NCBI GenBank assembly: GCA_022792755.1
Contig: JAAWBP010000033.1
Location: 1-8,456 of the forward strand
Direction: 5' to 3'
DNA: 8,456 nucleotides
Source: Oscillospiraceae bacterium
GTDB taxonomy: Bacteria; Bacillota; Clostridia; Oscillospirales; Ruminococcaceae
Below, in pieces: positions 1 through 5,247 of the stretch. Positions within the stretch are counted from its first letter, which is position 1. Each line of letters opens with the position of its first letter. Both the position numbers and the translations under genes were made by a program. Below the pieces are notes generated by a model, which was given only the letters and a program-made list of their open reading frames with translations, made no database searches and was not told the origin of the DNA.

Positions 1-1
1 G

Positions 2-70
2 AGGGCGCAGGTGGCGGATTATGTAGAACTGCTGCGGATTCGCCAGAACATGGGCAAGAGGCTGCGCTGA
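2..70 (+). CDS. C-terminal end of an unidentified protein (partial)
   Basis: An open frame enters from the left edge and stops at TGA 68-70. It encodes 22 residues ending in LLRIRQNMGKRLR, an amphipathic, basic tail. A strong hairpin terminator follows 80 bases later, as expected for the end of a real plus-strand transcription unit that converges on the spore operon. The visible piece is too short to assign a family, and no motif is recognised. The bases from 71 to 149 carry no further gene that I can support. Confidence 0.45.
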   Translation, partial: RAQVADYVELLRIRQNMGKRLR

Positions 71-149
71 GAAAAGCGCGGAGACAAGCTCTTCGCCTTC
101 CTTTCCTGTGAGGGTGCAGCCTCCTTCAGACCGAACACAGAACAATAGA

Positions 150-186
150 AAACGGCGGCAGGAATTCCTGCCGCTGTTTCTGTTTT
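150..186. terminator. Bidirectional intrinsic terminator between convergent genes
   Basis: Bases 155-174 are a perfect 20-base palindrome (GCGGCAGGAA followed by its complement). The stem extends outward to 150-179 through one G-T wobble, giving about 15 pairs with almost no loop. The A-rich foot on one side and TGTTTCTGTTTT on the other give U-rich tails in both directions. It lies between the plus-strand gene ending at 70 and the minus-strand operon ending at 197, so it can stop both. Confidence 0.75.
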
Positions 187-196
187 ACACCGGGCC

Positions 197-652
197 TCAG
201 GTAAACAGGGTGTCGAGGAACGAGTTCCCCGCATCGGCCTGTCCTTCGGCGAAGATATTCTGGTAGGTCTCGGCCACCGCATCGGACGGGATGGCCCGGG
301 GCAGGTCGCTGAGGCTCACCATCCCGGCGAGCGCGCCGTTTTGGGTGACAGGGAGCCGTTTAACCCGATGCCGGGCCATCAGCGCCGCCGCCTCCGGGAG
401 AGGGGAAGCGGCCTCTATGCAGACCGCCGGCTGGGTCATGATCCGGTCGACCGCGGTGTCGAGCGGGTTCCGCCCCCGGGCGATGCAGCGGGTGACGATA
501 TCCCGGTCGGTGATCATCCCCACCACGCTGTTTCCCCGCACCACCGGCAGGCTCCCGATTTTGTTCCGCCTCATCAGCTCCGCCGCCCGGAAGGCGCTTT
601 CATCATATGAGACGCGGACGATATACCGCGTCATCGCTTCGCTGACCACCAT
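197..652 (-). CDS. Two-CBS-domain protein, last gene of the spoVA operon
   Basis: A 151-residue protein made almost entirely of a tandem CBS pair (Bateman module). CBS1 spans about residues 7-56 (AMTRYIVRVS at its start, then GSLPVV and GMITDRDIV). CBS2 spans about 71-120 (IMTQPAVCIE, then VKRLPV and GMVSLSDL). A short tail follows with no enzyme or transporter domain. CBS pairs of this type commonly bind adenine nucleotides and act as cytosolic sensors or partner regulators; the ligand here is unknown. The ATG lies 4 bases after the spoVAE stop without a strong Shine-Dalgarno of its own, which suggests translational coupling. Position in a spore operon suggests forespore expression, possibly tuning the SpoVA channel or spore metabolism, but that is inference. 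A terminator follows directly. Confidence 0.85.
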   Translation of the reverse strand: MVVSEAMTRYIVRVSYDESAFRAAELMRRNKIGSLPVVRGNSVVGMITDRDIVTRCIARGRNPLDTAVDRIMTQPAVCIEAASPLPEAAALMARHRVKRLPVTQNGALAGMVSLSDLPRAIPSDAVAETYQNIFAEGQADAGNSFLDTLFT

Positions 653-656
653 TGGA

Positions 657-1034
657 TCAGCCCGAAACGCTGCGGTCGCTCGGCTTGAAGATCAGCGCGG
701 CGAGCAGCGAGAAGAAGACGGCGGCGGCGATCCCGCCTGCGGTGGCTTTCAGTCCGCCGATCAGGATGCCGACCGGCCCCTGCTCCTGGACAGCCTCCTG
801 CACGCCTTTGGCGAGGTTGTATCCGAACCCGGTCAACGGGACGGTTGCCCCTGCCCCCGCGAAGTCGACCAGCGGCTCATACAGCCCGACGGCCCCCAAG
901 ATGACCCCCGCCACGACGAAGCCGACCAGAATCCGGGCCGGGGTGAGTTTGGTGTGGTCGATCAACAGCTGGCCGACCACACAGATCAGCCCCCCGACCA
1001 CGAAGGCCTTGAGGTATTCCATAAACACTTCCAT
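657..1034 (-). CDS. spoVAE: Stage V sporulation protein AE (SpoVAE)
   Basis: A 125-residue integral membrane protein of the usual SpoVAE length. Hydrophobic segments lie at about residues 7-25, 34-52 and 98-117. The family signature is visible: GGLICVVGQ at 14-22 and AGAGATVPLTGFG at 59-71. With SpoVAC and SpoVAD it belongs to the complex in the spore inner membrane that takes up Ca-dipicolinate during sporulation and releases it in germination. The ATG at 1034 has a textbook AGGAGG at 1043-1048 with 8-base spacing. That site overlaps the spoVAD stop codon, so the two genes are tightly linked. A second in-frame ATG four codons later is possible but less well placed. The protein is homologous to SpoVAC encoded two genes upstream. 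Confidence 0.95.
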   Translation of the reverse strand: MEVFMEYLKAFVVGGLICVVGQLLIDHTKLTPARILVGFVVAGVILGAVGLYEPLVDFAGAGATVPLTGFGYNLAKGVQEAVQEQGPVGILIGGLKATAGGIAAAVFFSLLAALIFKPSDRSVSG

Positions 1035-1047
1035 CTCTTCTTCCTCC

Positions 1048-2058
1048 TTAATTTGCGGTGATTTCGGCCAGATGGCAGATCCCCGGGATGCTTTCCCCCT
1101 GCTGGACGACGGTAGGGGACATCAGCGCCCCGGTGGCGCAGAAGAGGATCCGCTTGAGCTCGCCCCGTTCCAGCCGGGGCAGGAAATGGGCGCAGAGGAC
1201 GCTGGCGCAGCAGCCGCAGCCGGAGCCCCCGGCGTGGACATCCTGCCCGTCGGCGTCGTAGATCAGTAGCCCGCAGTCCTGGTGCTTGTCCCTGATATTG
1301 ATCCCGTCCCGCTCGAGGAGCTCGCAGAGCAGGCGGCTCCCCACCTTGCCGAGGTCGCCGGTGATGATGGCGTCGAAGTTTTCCAGATGCTCATGGGTGT
1401 CGTGAAAATAGGTCTTGATGGTCGAACAGGCGGCCGGCGCCATCGCCGCCCCCATGTTGTTTGCATCGGTGATCCCCAGGTCGGTGATCTTCCCGACGGT
1501 GACCGCCCGCACCTTCGGTTTGCTTTCGTCGCAGCCGACCAACACCGCGCCGGAGCCGGTGACCGTCCACTGGGAGGTCGGCGTCCGGACGCCGCCGTAC
1601 TCCAGCGGGAAACGGAACTGCCGCTCCGCCGTGCAGAAGTGGGAGGAGGTGACCGCCACCGCTTTGGATGCAAGCCCCCCTTCGACGAAAAGGGAGGCCG
1701 AGATCAGCCCCTCCGCCATGGTCGAACAGGCGCCGAACAGCCCTAGAAAGGGGATATCCAGCTCCCGCAGGCCGTAGGTGGAGCCGATGCACTGGTTGAG
1801 CAGGTCGCCCGCAAACATAACGTCGACGTCTGAGGTGGCGGTGTGCGTCTTGCCGAGAAGCATGTTGACTGCGTCGGACTGGAGCCTGCTCTCCGATTTT
1901 TCCCAGGTAGTCTCCCCGAAGGTCGTGTCCTCACTGACCCGGTCGAATTCCTGCGCGAGAGGGCCTTCCCCCTCCTTTTTCCCGACGATGGACGCGTGGC
2001 CCAGGATTGCGGGTGGGCGGTCCAGCCGGATGGTCGATTGCGAAAGTCTGGTAGCCAT
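1048..2058 (-). CDS. spoVAD: Stage V sporulation protein AD (SpoVAD), dipicolinate-binding
   Basis: A 336-residue soluble protein with a thiolase-like fold, the normal length for SpoVAD. Recognisable stretches are FAGDLLNQC at 82-90, LFGACSTMAEGL at 107-118 (C111 at the position of the thiolase nucleophile), TGSGAVLVG at 167-175, a DLGITDANNMGAAMAP block near 193-208, and a glycine/cysteine-rich GGSGCGCCAS at 277-286. SpoVAD binds dipicolinic acid on the outer face of the spore inner membrane and works with SpoVAC and SpoVAE; it is not regarded as a working thiolase. The ATG at 2058 is preceded by GGAGAG (2066-2071) with 7-base spacing. Only 62 bases separate it from spoVAC upstream. The other open frames on both strands here are shadows. 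Confidence 0.96.
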   Translation of the reverse strand: MATRLSQSTIRLDRPPAILGHASIVGKKEGEGPLAQEFDRVSEDTTFGETTWEKSESRLQSDAVNMLLGKTHTATSDVDVMFAGDLLNQCIGSTYGLRELDIPFLGLFGACSTMAEGLISASLFVEGGLASKAVAVTSSHFCTAERQFRFPLEYGGVRTPTSQWTVTGSGAVLVGCDESKPKVRAVTVGKITDLGITDANNMGAAMAPAACSTIKTYFHDTHEHLENFDAIITGDLGKVGSRLLCELLERDGINIRDKHQDCGLLIYDADGQDVHAGGSGCGCCASVLCAHFLPRLERGELKRILFCATGALMSPTVVQQGESIPGICHLAEITAN

Positions 2059-2120
2059 AATTTTTCTCTCCTTGTGTTTTCACCATAATAAAGGGGCAGA
2101 TTTCCCCAGCTCAAAAGCCG

Positions 2121-2570
2121 TTATCCAGTAAACACCTGGATCAGATAGAGGATGATCCCGTAAATGATCGACGCGCTGATCCCGTAGACCAGCACCGGGC
2201 CGGCGATGATGAACATCTTTGCGCCGAGGCCCAGGATAAACCCCTCGCTTTTGAACTCCAGCGCGGGGGACACCATCGCGTTGGCAAAGCCGGTGATCGG
2301 CACGAGGGTGCCGGCCCCGGCGTGCTTGGCGATGACGTTGAAGACACTCAGCCCGGTAAGAAGGGCGGTCAGAAAGATCAGCGTAACCGAAACCATCATC
2401 CCCGCGTTTTTTTCATCCAACCCGAAATAGGTGTAAAGGTTCAAAAGCCCTTGTCCCAGGGTGCAGATCAAACCGCCGATTAAGAAGGCACAGGGCAGGG
2501 TGATATAGCTTTTCGTATTGTTGCTCGCCTTTTGGTTGAGTTTTTCATACTCCTCTTTTGTCAGGTTCAA
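2121..2570 (-). CDS. spoVAC: Stage V sporulation protein AC (SpoVAC), TTG start
   Basis: Read from the TTG at 2570, this is a 149-residue membrane protein, the normal SpoVAC size. It has a short polar N-terminus (NLTKEEYEKLNQKA) and then hydrophobic segments at about residues 23-42, 59-80, 110-128 and 130-147. Signatures are GGLICTLGQG at 32-41 and HAGAGTLVPITGF at 83-95. In Bacillus, SpoVAC forms a mechanosensitive channel for dipicolinate release. The reading frame stays open up to 2807, but that extension would run back through a terminator hairpin and encodes unfamilial sequence, so it is rejected. The TTG has a strong GGAGGG ribosome site at 2577-2582, 6 bases away. It is the first gene of the spoVAC-spoVAD-spoVAE-CBS unit; spoVAA, spoVAB and spoVAF are absent, as is usual in Clostridia. 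Confidence 0.94.
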   Translation of the reverse strand: MNLTKEEYEKLNQKASNNTKSYITLPCAFLIGGLICTLGQGLLNLYTYFGLDEKNAGMMVSVTLIFLTALLTGLSVFNVIAKHAGAGTLVPITGFANAMVSPALEFKSEGFILGLGAKMFIIAGPVLVYGISASIIYGIILYLIQVFTG

Positions 2571-2576
2571 GTCAAT

Positions 2577-2582
2577 CCCTCC
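2577..2582 (-). promoter_or_regulatory. Ribosome binding site that fixes the spoVAC TTG start
   Basis: On the minus strand GGAGGG ends 6 bases before a TTG codon. No ATG or GTG downstream fits the known SpoVAC N-terminus, and upstream starts would include a terminator stem. This site therefore decides the start. Confidence 0.85.
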
Positions 2583-2597
2583 GAAATCCTTTTTCTC

Positions 2598-2626
2598 TAT
2601 TTTTGCCGGGTCTGAAAAATTTATGC
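2598..2626 (-). promoter_or_regulatory. Candidate sigma-G-type forespore promoter for the spoVA operon
   Basis: On the minus strand GCATA (2622-2626) fits the sigma-G -35 pattern G-H-A-T-R. It is followed after 17 bases by AAAAATA (2598-2604), a partial match to the -10 pattern CATnnTA. The -10 lies 15 bases before the ribosome site. Known spoVA operons are sigma-G dependent, and this is the only short stretch between the terminator hairpin and the gene. The -10 box is imperfect, so the exact boxes are tentative. Confidence 0.4.
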
Positions 2627-2670
2627 AAAACGCCCGTGCGGTTCCAGAAGGAATCCGCACGGGCGTTTTG
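2626..2670. terminator. Strong intrinsic terminator upstream of spoVAC
   Basis: Arms 2626-2641 and 2655-2670 pair perfectly over 16 positions. After a one-base bulge (2654) an inner stem of four pairs (TTCC with GGAA) closes the AGAA loop at 2646-2649. A-rich feet give U-rich 3' tails in both directions. On the minus strand it would stop transcripts coming from the thioesterase gene and insulate spoVAC. The U tail is somewhat better on the plus strand, although no plus-strand gene ends here. Confidence 0.8.
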
Positions 2671-2671
2671 A

Positions 2672-2795
2672 TTGTTTTAGAAACCAGCAGGGCGGCGAAC
2701 CGCCGCGGGTAATCCGGCCGAGTGGCCTCGGCAGGACAATACGCACTCAAACGTTTTACCGGCCTCGAAGATTCAATCCTGTGAGGTGCTGGTAC
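2672..2795. other. Non-coding stretch with two compact GC hairpins
   Basis: Two small perfect hairpins lie here: 2691-2704 (GGCGG, loop CGAA, CCGCC) and 2717-2732 (GCCGAG, loop TGGC, CTCGGC). No family-like protein is encoded; the open minus frame across it is not SpoVAC-like. It may be 3' untranslated RNA of the thioesterase transcript or the remnant of a small structured RNA. Confidence 0.4.
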
Positions 2796-2825
2796 AAAAA
2801 CAAACACAGCGCGTCTCGCGGGCTG
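2796..2825 (-). terminator. Weak terminator after the thioesterase gene
   Basis: On the minus strand CAGC (2825-2822) pairs with GCTG (2810-2807), and GCG with CGC inside, with a two-base bulge and a three-base loop. The stem is followed by TGTTTGTTTTT (2806-2796). The stem is short and bulged, so termination may be partial, with the stronger hairpin at 2626-2670 as a backstop. Confidence 0.4.
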
Positions 2826-2843
2826 CGGACTCGCAGGTCTGTA

Positions 2844-3344
2844 CTACCTGGGTATCGCGTCCGCCTGCGGGGGCTCCCCGCTCCGCCGCTTATGGCGCAG
2901 GGAACGCTCGCGCCCCTCGTCGTAGGCGCGGGCCTCTTCGTCGGTTTGGATTTCGAGCCGCGGCACCTCGCAGGGCTTTCCGTTTTCATCCAGGGCGACA
3001 AAGGTGAAATAGGCGGAAAGGGCGAGCGCCTGCCGCTCCTCTCCATAGGTGTCCTCGACCCGGACAGTGACCTTTATTTCCATCGAAGACCGCCCGACAT
3101 AGACCAGGCAGGCCTCGCAGATGACCAGCTGGCCAACGAAAATCGGGTGGTAAAACATCAGCTCGTCCACCCGGGCGGTGACGCAGTTTTTGTGGGCGTG
3201 GCGCCGGGCGGCGACACCGGCGCAGTTGTCCATCATCTTCATGATCTCGCCCCCGTGGACATTCCCCGCGGGATTGGCCTGGCTGGGCAGCATGATATCC
3301 GATAAAATGGTGCGTGTTTCCGAAACGGTTTTCCGTTTTTCCAT
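2844..3344 (-). CDS. Hotdog-fold acyl-CoA thioesterase
   Basis: Read from ATG 3344 this is a 166-residue single-hotdog thioesterase of the YciA/YkhA/BACH type, which hydrolyses acyl-CoA to free acid and CoA in the cytosol. The family pattern is clear: KTVSETRTI near the start, NPAGNVHGGEIMKMMD at 24-39 (the hotdog helix with conserved GG and D39), then VDELMFYHPIFVGQLV at 59-74 and the strand region up to about 118. The last 30 or so residues are a charged, probably disordered tail. A GTG three codons upstream (3353) is also in frame, but family comparison favours the ATG. Neither has a clear Shine-Dalgarno. It lies 77 bases after the amidohydrolase gene with no terminator between, so the two are probably co-transcribed. 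Acyl-chain specificity cannot be told. Confidence 0.85.
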   Translation of the reverse strand: MEKRKTVSETRTILSDIMLPSQANPAGNVHGGEIMKMMDNCAGVAARRHAHKNCVTARVDELMFYHPIFVGQLVICEACLVYVGRSSMEIKVTVRVEDTYGEERQALALSAYFTFVALDENGKPCEVPRLEIQTDEEARAYDEGRERSLRHKRRSGEPPQADAIPR

Positions 3345-3421
3345 ACAGATCACATGGCGGCTGGGCGGAATGCTGCCAAACGGCTGCTTTTCGCACCCCC
3401 GCCTTCCTTTCTTTTTTCAGA

Positions 3422-4318
3422 TTAAGGCTTTGGGAACGGCTTGCGCTGGAAAGGCGGCTTGACCTCCGTCTCCAGAAGCGGCGCATAGGCGGCGGGTTTG
3501 CGGTGGGCGTTCCCCCAGCTTTCCCGGCCGCGGTACTCCCGCAGCTCCTCGAGGTCGAACTCCGCCACGCAGATCGTCTCGGCGGTGTGTCCCGCCATGG
3601 CGATGGTGTTGTCGACGCAGACCCCCTCTTTTGAAAAGACCACCGGGCTATAAGCGACGGAGTTCCCCGAAATTTCCCCCGGATAGTTTGCCATGGCGAT
3701 CCCCACCATATTCTCGAAGGCGCGGGTGGAAAGCTGGCCCAGCCGGGCGTGGTTCATATCGCAGGCGTTGGGGACCAGGATGATCTCCGCCCCCTTGAGC
3801 ATCAGCACCCGGGCGCTCTCGGGGAATTCCCGGTCAAAGCAGATCATGATCCCGATTTTGACGGTTCCCCCGTCCTTTAAGGGATAATCGCAGACATGGA
3901 AGCCGTCCCCCGGCGTCAGCCAGCCCTCCATCCCGAAATCGCAGGTGTGCACCTTGGAGTACTTGAGCAGGATGCTCCCGTCCGGCCCGATCAGGTAGGC
4001 CGTGTTCTGAGGGGACGGGCTTCCCTCCGACATACAGGTCGCGGTAATCCCCATCTCAAGCGCGGCGGCGGCCCGGCGCAGGGCGGTCAGATAGGGCCCG
4101 TCCTCCGAAAGGGCACAGCCCCGCCAGGCCGCGACCTCTTCCGGCGCGGTGCTTTTTGGAAACGCATAGGCGGTCGACCACATCTCCGGAAAGAGGGCGA
4201 GGTCAGCCCCCAGCTCCTTTGCCCGGCGGCAGGCGGAGAGGGCGAGCTGAAGATTTTTTTCCGCATCCATCGGGACGGCGTATTTCTGAACCATGGCAAC
4301 CCGAAACAGTTTTGTCAT
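3422..4318 (-). CDS. Carbon-nitrogen hydrolase (nitrilase superfamily)
   Basis: A 298-residue cytosolic enzyme with the full nitrilase-superfamily catalytic set: E45 in LFPEMW, K122 in KYSKVHTC, and nucleophile C160 in GIMICFDREFPES. Members hydrolyse non-peptide C-N bonds in amides, carbamoyl groups or omega-amidated acids. The sequence resembles the amidase branches more than true nitrilases, but the substrate cannot be named. The start is ATG 4318, preceded by AAAGGGG (4327-4333) with 8-base spacing. The frame stays open 22 codons further upstream, but that part overlaps the promoter and has no family sequence. The gene is divergent from the isomerase operon across a 936-base gap and is probably followed in its transcript by the thioesterase. 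Confidence 0.9.
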   Translation of the reverse strand: MTKLFRVAMVQKYAVPMDAEKNLQLALSACRRAKELGADLALFPEMWSTAYAFPKSTAPEEVAAWRGCALSEDGPYLTALRRAAAALEMGITATCMSEGSPSPQNTAYLIGPDGSILLKYSKVHTCDFGMEGWLTPGDGFHVCDYPLKDGGTVKIGIMICFDREFPESARVLMLKGAEIILVPNACDMNHARLGQLSTRAFENMVGIAMANYPGEISGNSVAYSPVVFSKEGVCVDNTIAMAGHTAETICVAEFDLEELREYRGRESWGNAHRKPAAYAPLLETEVKPPFQRKPFPKP

Positions 4319-4355
4319 ATTTTTTACCCCTTTACAAAGTTTTCCCGACAGCACC

Positions 4356-4384
4356 AGTATAATCCATCCGCTTTCAAAAAGCAA
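4356..4384 (-). promoter_or_regulatory. Sigma-A promoter for the amidohydrolase-thioesterase unit
   Basis: On the minus strand the -10 box is TATACT (4361-4356, five of six matches to consensus). The -35 box is TTGCTT (4384-4379, three of six), with an ideal 17-base spacer. Transcription would start near 4349 and leave a leader of about 30 bases before ATG 4318. The weak -35 suggests regulation. Confidence 0.6.
4361..4377 (-). promoter_or_regulatory. Candidate CcpA catabolite-responsive element (cre)
   Basis: The minus-strand sequence TTGAAAGCGGATGGATT matches 13 of 15 specified positions of the cre consensus WTGNAARCGNWWWCAWW (two N positions not counted). The TG-AA-CG core is intact. It lies between the -35 and -10 boxes of the amidohydrolase promoter, where CcpA binding would repress. 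Assignment is by pattern only. Confidence 0.45.
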
Positions 4385-4423
4385 CGAAAAAAGCCCGAAT
4401 AAACGGCCGAAAAAGAAAGAGGA

Positions 4424-4488
4424 GAATGGTTGAAAATTTAAACGCGGAAAATTCGGCTGCCTCTCCCTTATTTCACCTCAAACCATTC
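4424..4488. repeat. Inverted repeat in the divergent intergenic region
   Basis: GAATGGTT (4424-4431) is matched by its exact complement AACCATTC (4481-4488). A further GAAA/TTTC match lies inside (4432-4435 with 4471-4474) after a 6-base offset. The arms are 49 bases apart, so this is either a long-looped RNA hairpin or a pair of protein-binding half-sites. It sits between the two divergent promoter zones; nothing else is seen from 4385 to 4610 except AT-rich DNA. Confidence 0.35.
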
Positions 4489-4617
4489 GCTCCCTTTTCC
4501 AAAAAATGCCCTTTATATCGGAAAAGTGGGGTGATTTAACAGAATCGTATCATTTGCAGACGGCAAAATTTTCCCTCTGCCCTTCAAGTTAATATTTTAT
4601 ACCAAAAGGTTTTGTTT

Positions 4618-4681
4618 GTCATATTTTACTCCCCCCGGCCTTATGCTATATTACTTATGACATACTAAACAGGTGGCATAA
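4618..4681. promoter_or_regulatory. Inverted half-sites around the upstream plus-strand promoter
   Basis: GTCATA at 4618-4623 is inverted as TATGAC at 4656-4661, bracketing the -35 and -10 boxes at 4625-4652. TATGACATA (4656-4664) is itself an odd palindrome. A looser dyad, TTATG (4655-4659) with CATAA (4677-4681), covers the predicted start site. The arrangement resembles repressor operators, but the sites are short and could be chance in AT-rich DNA. Confidence 0.3.
4625..4652 (+). promoter_or_regulatory. Candidate extended -10 promoter for the isomerase operon
   Basis: TTTACT (4625-4630, four of six to the -35 consensus), a 16-base spacer, and TATATT (4647-4652, five of six) preceded by TG at 4644-4645 as in extended -10 promoters. 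AT-rich DNA lies upstream. If used, the RNA would have a leader of about 595 bases before the first isomerase gene. Confidence 0.45.
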
Positions 4682-4717
4682 TTTTGAACAAATAATTCTT
4701 CCGAAAGTTGTGCAAAA

Positions 4718-4736
4718 AAACGAAATGCAGTCGTTT
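4718..4736. promoter_or_regulatory. Candidate operator: inverted repeat overlapping a TTGACA box
   Basis: AAACGA (4718-4723) and TCGTTT (4731-4736) form a 6-base inverted repeat with a 7-base centre. The right arm overlaps a perfect TTGACA at 4735-4740. That box lacks a good -10 at standard distance (GGTAAT lies 19 bases on). The repeat has the size and symmetry of a dimeric regulator site. Confidence 0.35.
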
Positions 4737-4745
4737 GACAGAAAA

Positions 4746-4774
4746 ATGGCACAAAGGGCGGTAATCGTTATATT
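4746..4774 (+). promoter_or_regulatory. Second candidate plus-strand promoter
   Basis: ATGGCA (4746-4751, four of six to the -35 consensus), a 17-base spacer and TATATT (4769-4774, five of six). It would start RNA near 4781, giving a leader of about 475 bases. It is an alternative to the promoter at 4625-4652, and both may work. Confidence 0.35.
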
Positions 4775-4836
4775 TTAAAATCCTGTTTGCATTGGCAGAG
4801 AGACCGGCTGCGCAGCGCCCACATGGGCCATAGCGG

Positions 4837-4858
4837 GCCGTTTTGCCGAAAAGACGGC
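4837..4858 (+). other. Leader hairpin followed by a GGGGAGG sequence
   Basis: GCCGTTTT (4837-4844) pairs with AAGACGGC (4851-4858) through one G-U wobble, around the loop GCCGAA. GGGGAGG follows at 4859-4865 and could act as a ribosome site for a TTG at 4873, but the peptide that would follow looks non-coding. Confidence 0.35.
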
Positions 4859-5033
4859 GGGGAGGTGTGTGTTTGATCCGGTATGATCCGGCCACAGAGC
4901 CGAGTTCCAATCGAAACAGTTTTGTTTGTCGCGGCTGGCTGCTGTCTTTTTTGAGGCGCCGTTATTTCTGTGGTTTCCGGCCGGGGGTTTTGTCCTGCCG
5001 GCGTTTCCGTCTTTCCGGGGGGTTCGGCCCCTC

Positions 5034-5057
5034 AAAACCGCGGCGGAGGCGGTTTTT
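5034..5057 (+). terminator. Attenuator-like intrinsic terminator in the operon leader
   Basis: AAAACCGC (5034-5041) pairs perfectly with GCGGTTTT (5049-5056) around a 7-base loop, ending in five T (5053-5057). It lies about 200 bases before the first isomerase gene and after both candidate promoters. Two competing partners for the left arm exist: CCGCGG at 5062-5067 and a second GCGGTTTT at 5077-5084. These would allow an alternative, antiterminated fold. The T run is short and partly within the stem, so efficiency is uncertain. Confidence 0.45.
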
Positions 5058-5235
5058 CTTCCCGCGGTGCTGGAGGGCGGTTTTGCTGGAAGGCCACACG
5101 ATCCCCCCGCTCGCCCTCTGCCAGGCGATTCGCTGTTGAAAGCGGGCGGCCTGGAACATCCTTTTGTATCATACCGGGGCGCGGCGACGGGCTCCGGGCT
5201 ATGGTGAAAGTACCAATCTAATACTGCAATCAGCA

Positions 5236-5247
5236 AAGAAAGAAGGA
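5236..5247 (+). repeat. Shared ribosome-binding box of the three paralogs
   Basis: The 12-base sequence AAGAAAGAAGGA stands 7 bases before the first paralog's ATG. It recurs exactly at 7341-7352 (5 bases before the second) and 8281-8292 (7 bases before the third). The dehydrogenase gene between them has a different site. The conserved non-coding box indicates that the duplications included the leader and gives the paralogs similar translation signals. Confidence 0.8.

Noticed and set aside
291..1061. 256-codon plus-strand frame over the CBS and spoVAE genes
   Set aside because: Shadow frame; the opposite strand encodes recognisable CBS and SpoVAE proteins.
2571..2807. N-terminal extension of spoVAC
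   Set aside because: It would read through a 16-pair terminator stem, has no SpoVAC-like sequence, and the TTG at 2570 has a near-perfect ribosome site.
4745..4765. TGGCAC as a sigma-54 -24 element
   Set aside because: No TTGC-type -12 element at the required 5-base spacing.
4755..4774. cre-like word GTAATCGTTATAT near the second plus-strand promoter
   Set aside because: Lacks the TG and CA outer positions of the consensus; matches only in the central AA-CG core.
4843..5139. Plus-strand open frame of up to 98 codons with a GGGGAGG site before a TTG at 4873
   Set aside because: The encoded sequence is Arg-, Cys- and Phe-rich with no family pattern, overlaps hairpins and the attenuator-like terminator, and competes with equally long frames in other phases; best treated as leader RNA.
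5200..5235. Possible promoter just upstream of paralog 1 (TAATAC near 5219)
   Set aside because: No acceptable -35 box at 16-18 bases.
4775..5236. Minus-strand open frame of 153 codons in the intergenic region
   Set aside because: Low-complexity Pro/Arg/Lys-rich translation, no ribosome site and no recognisable domain; a by-product of GC-rich DNA.
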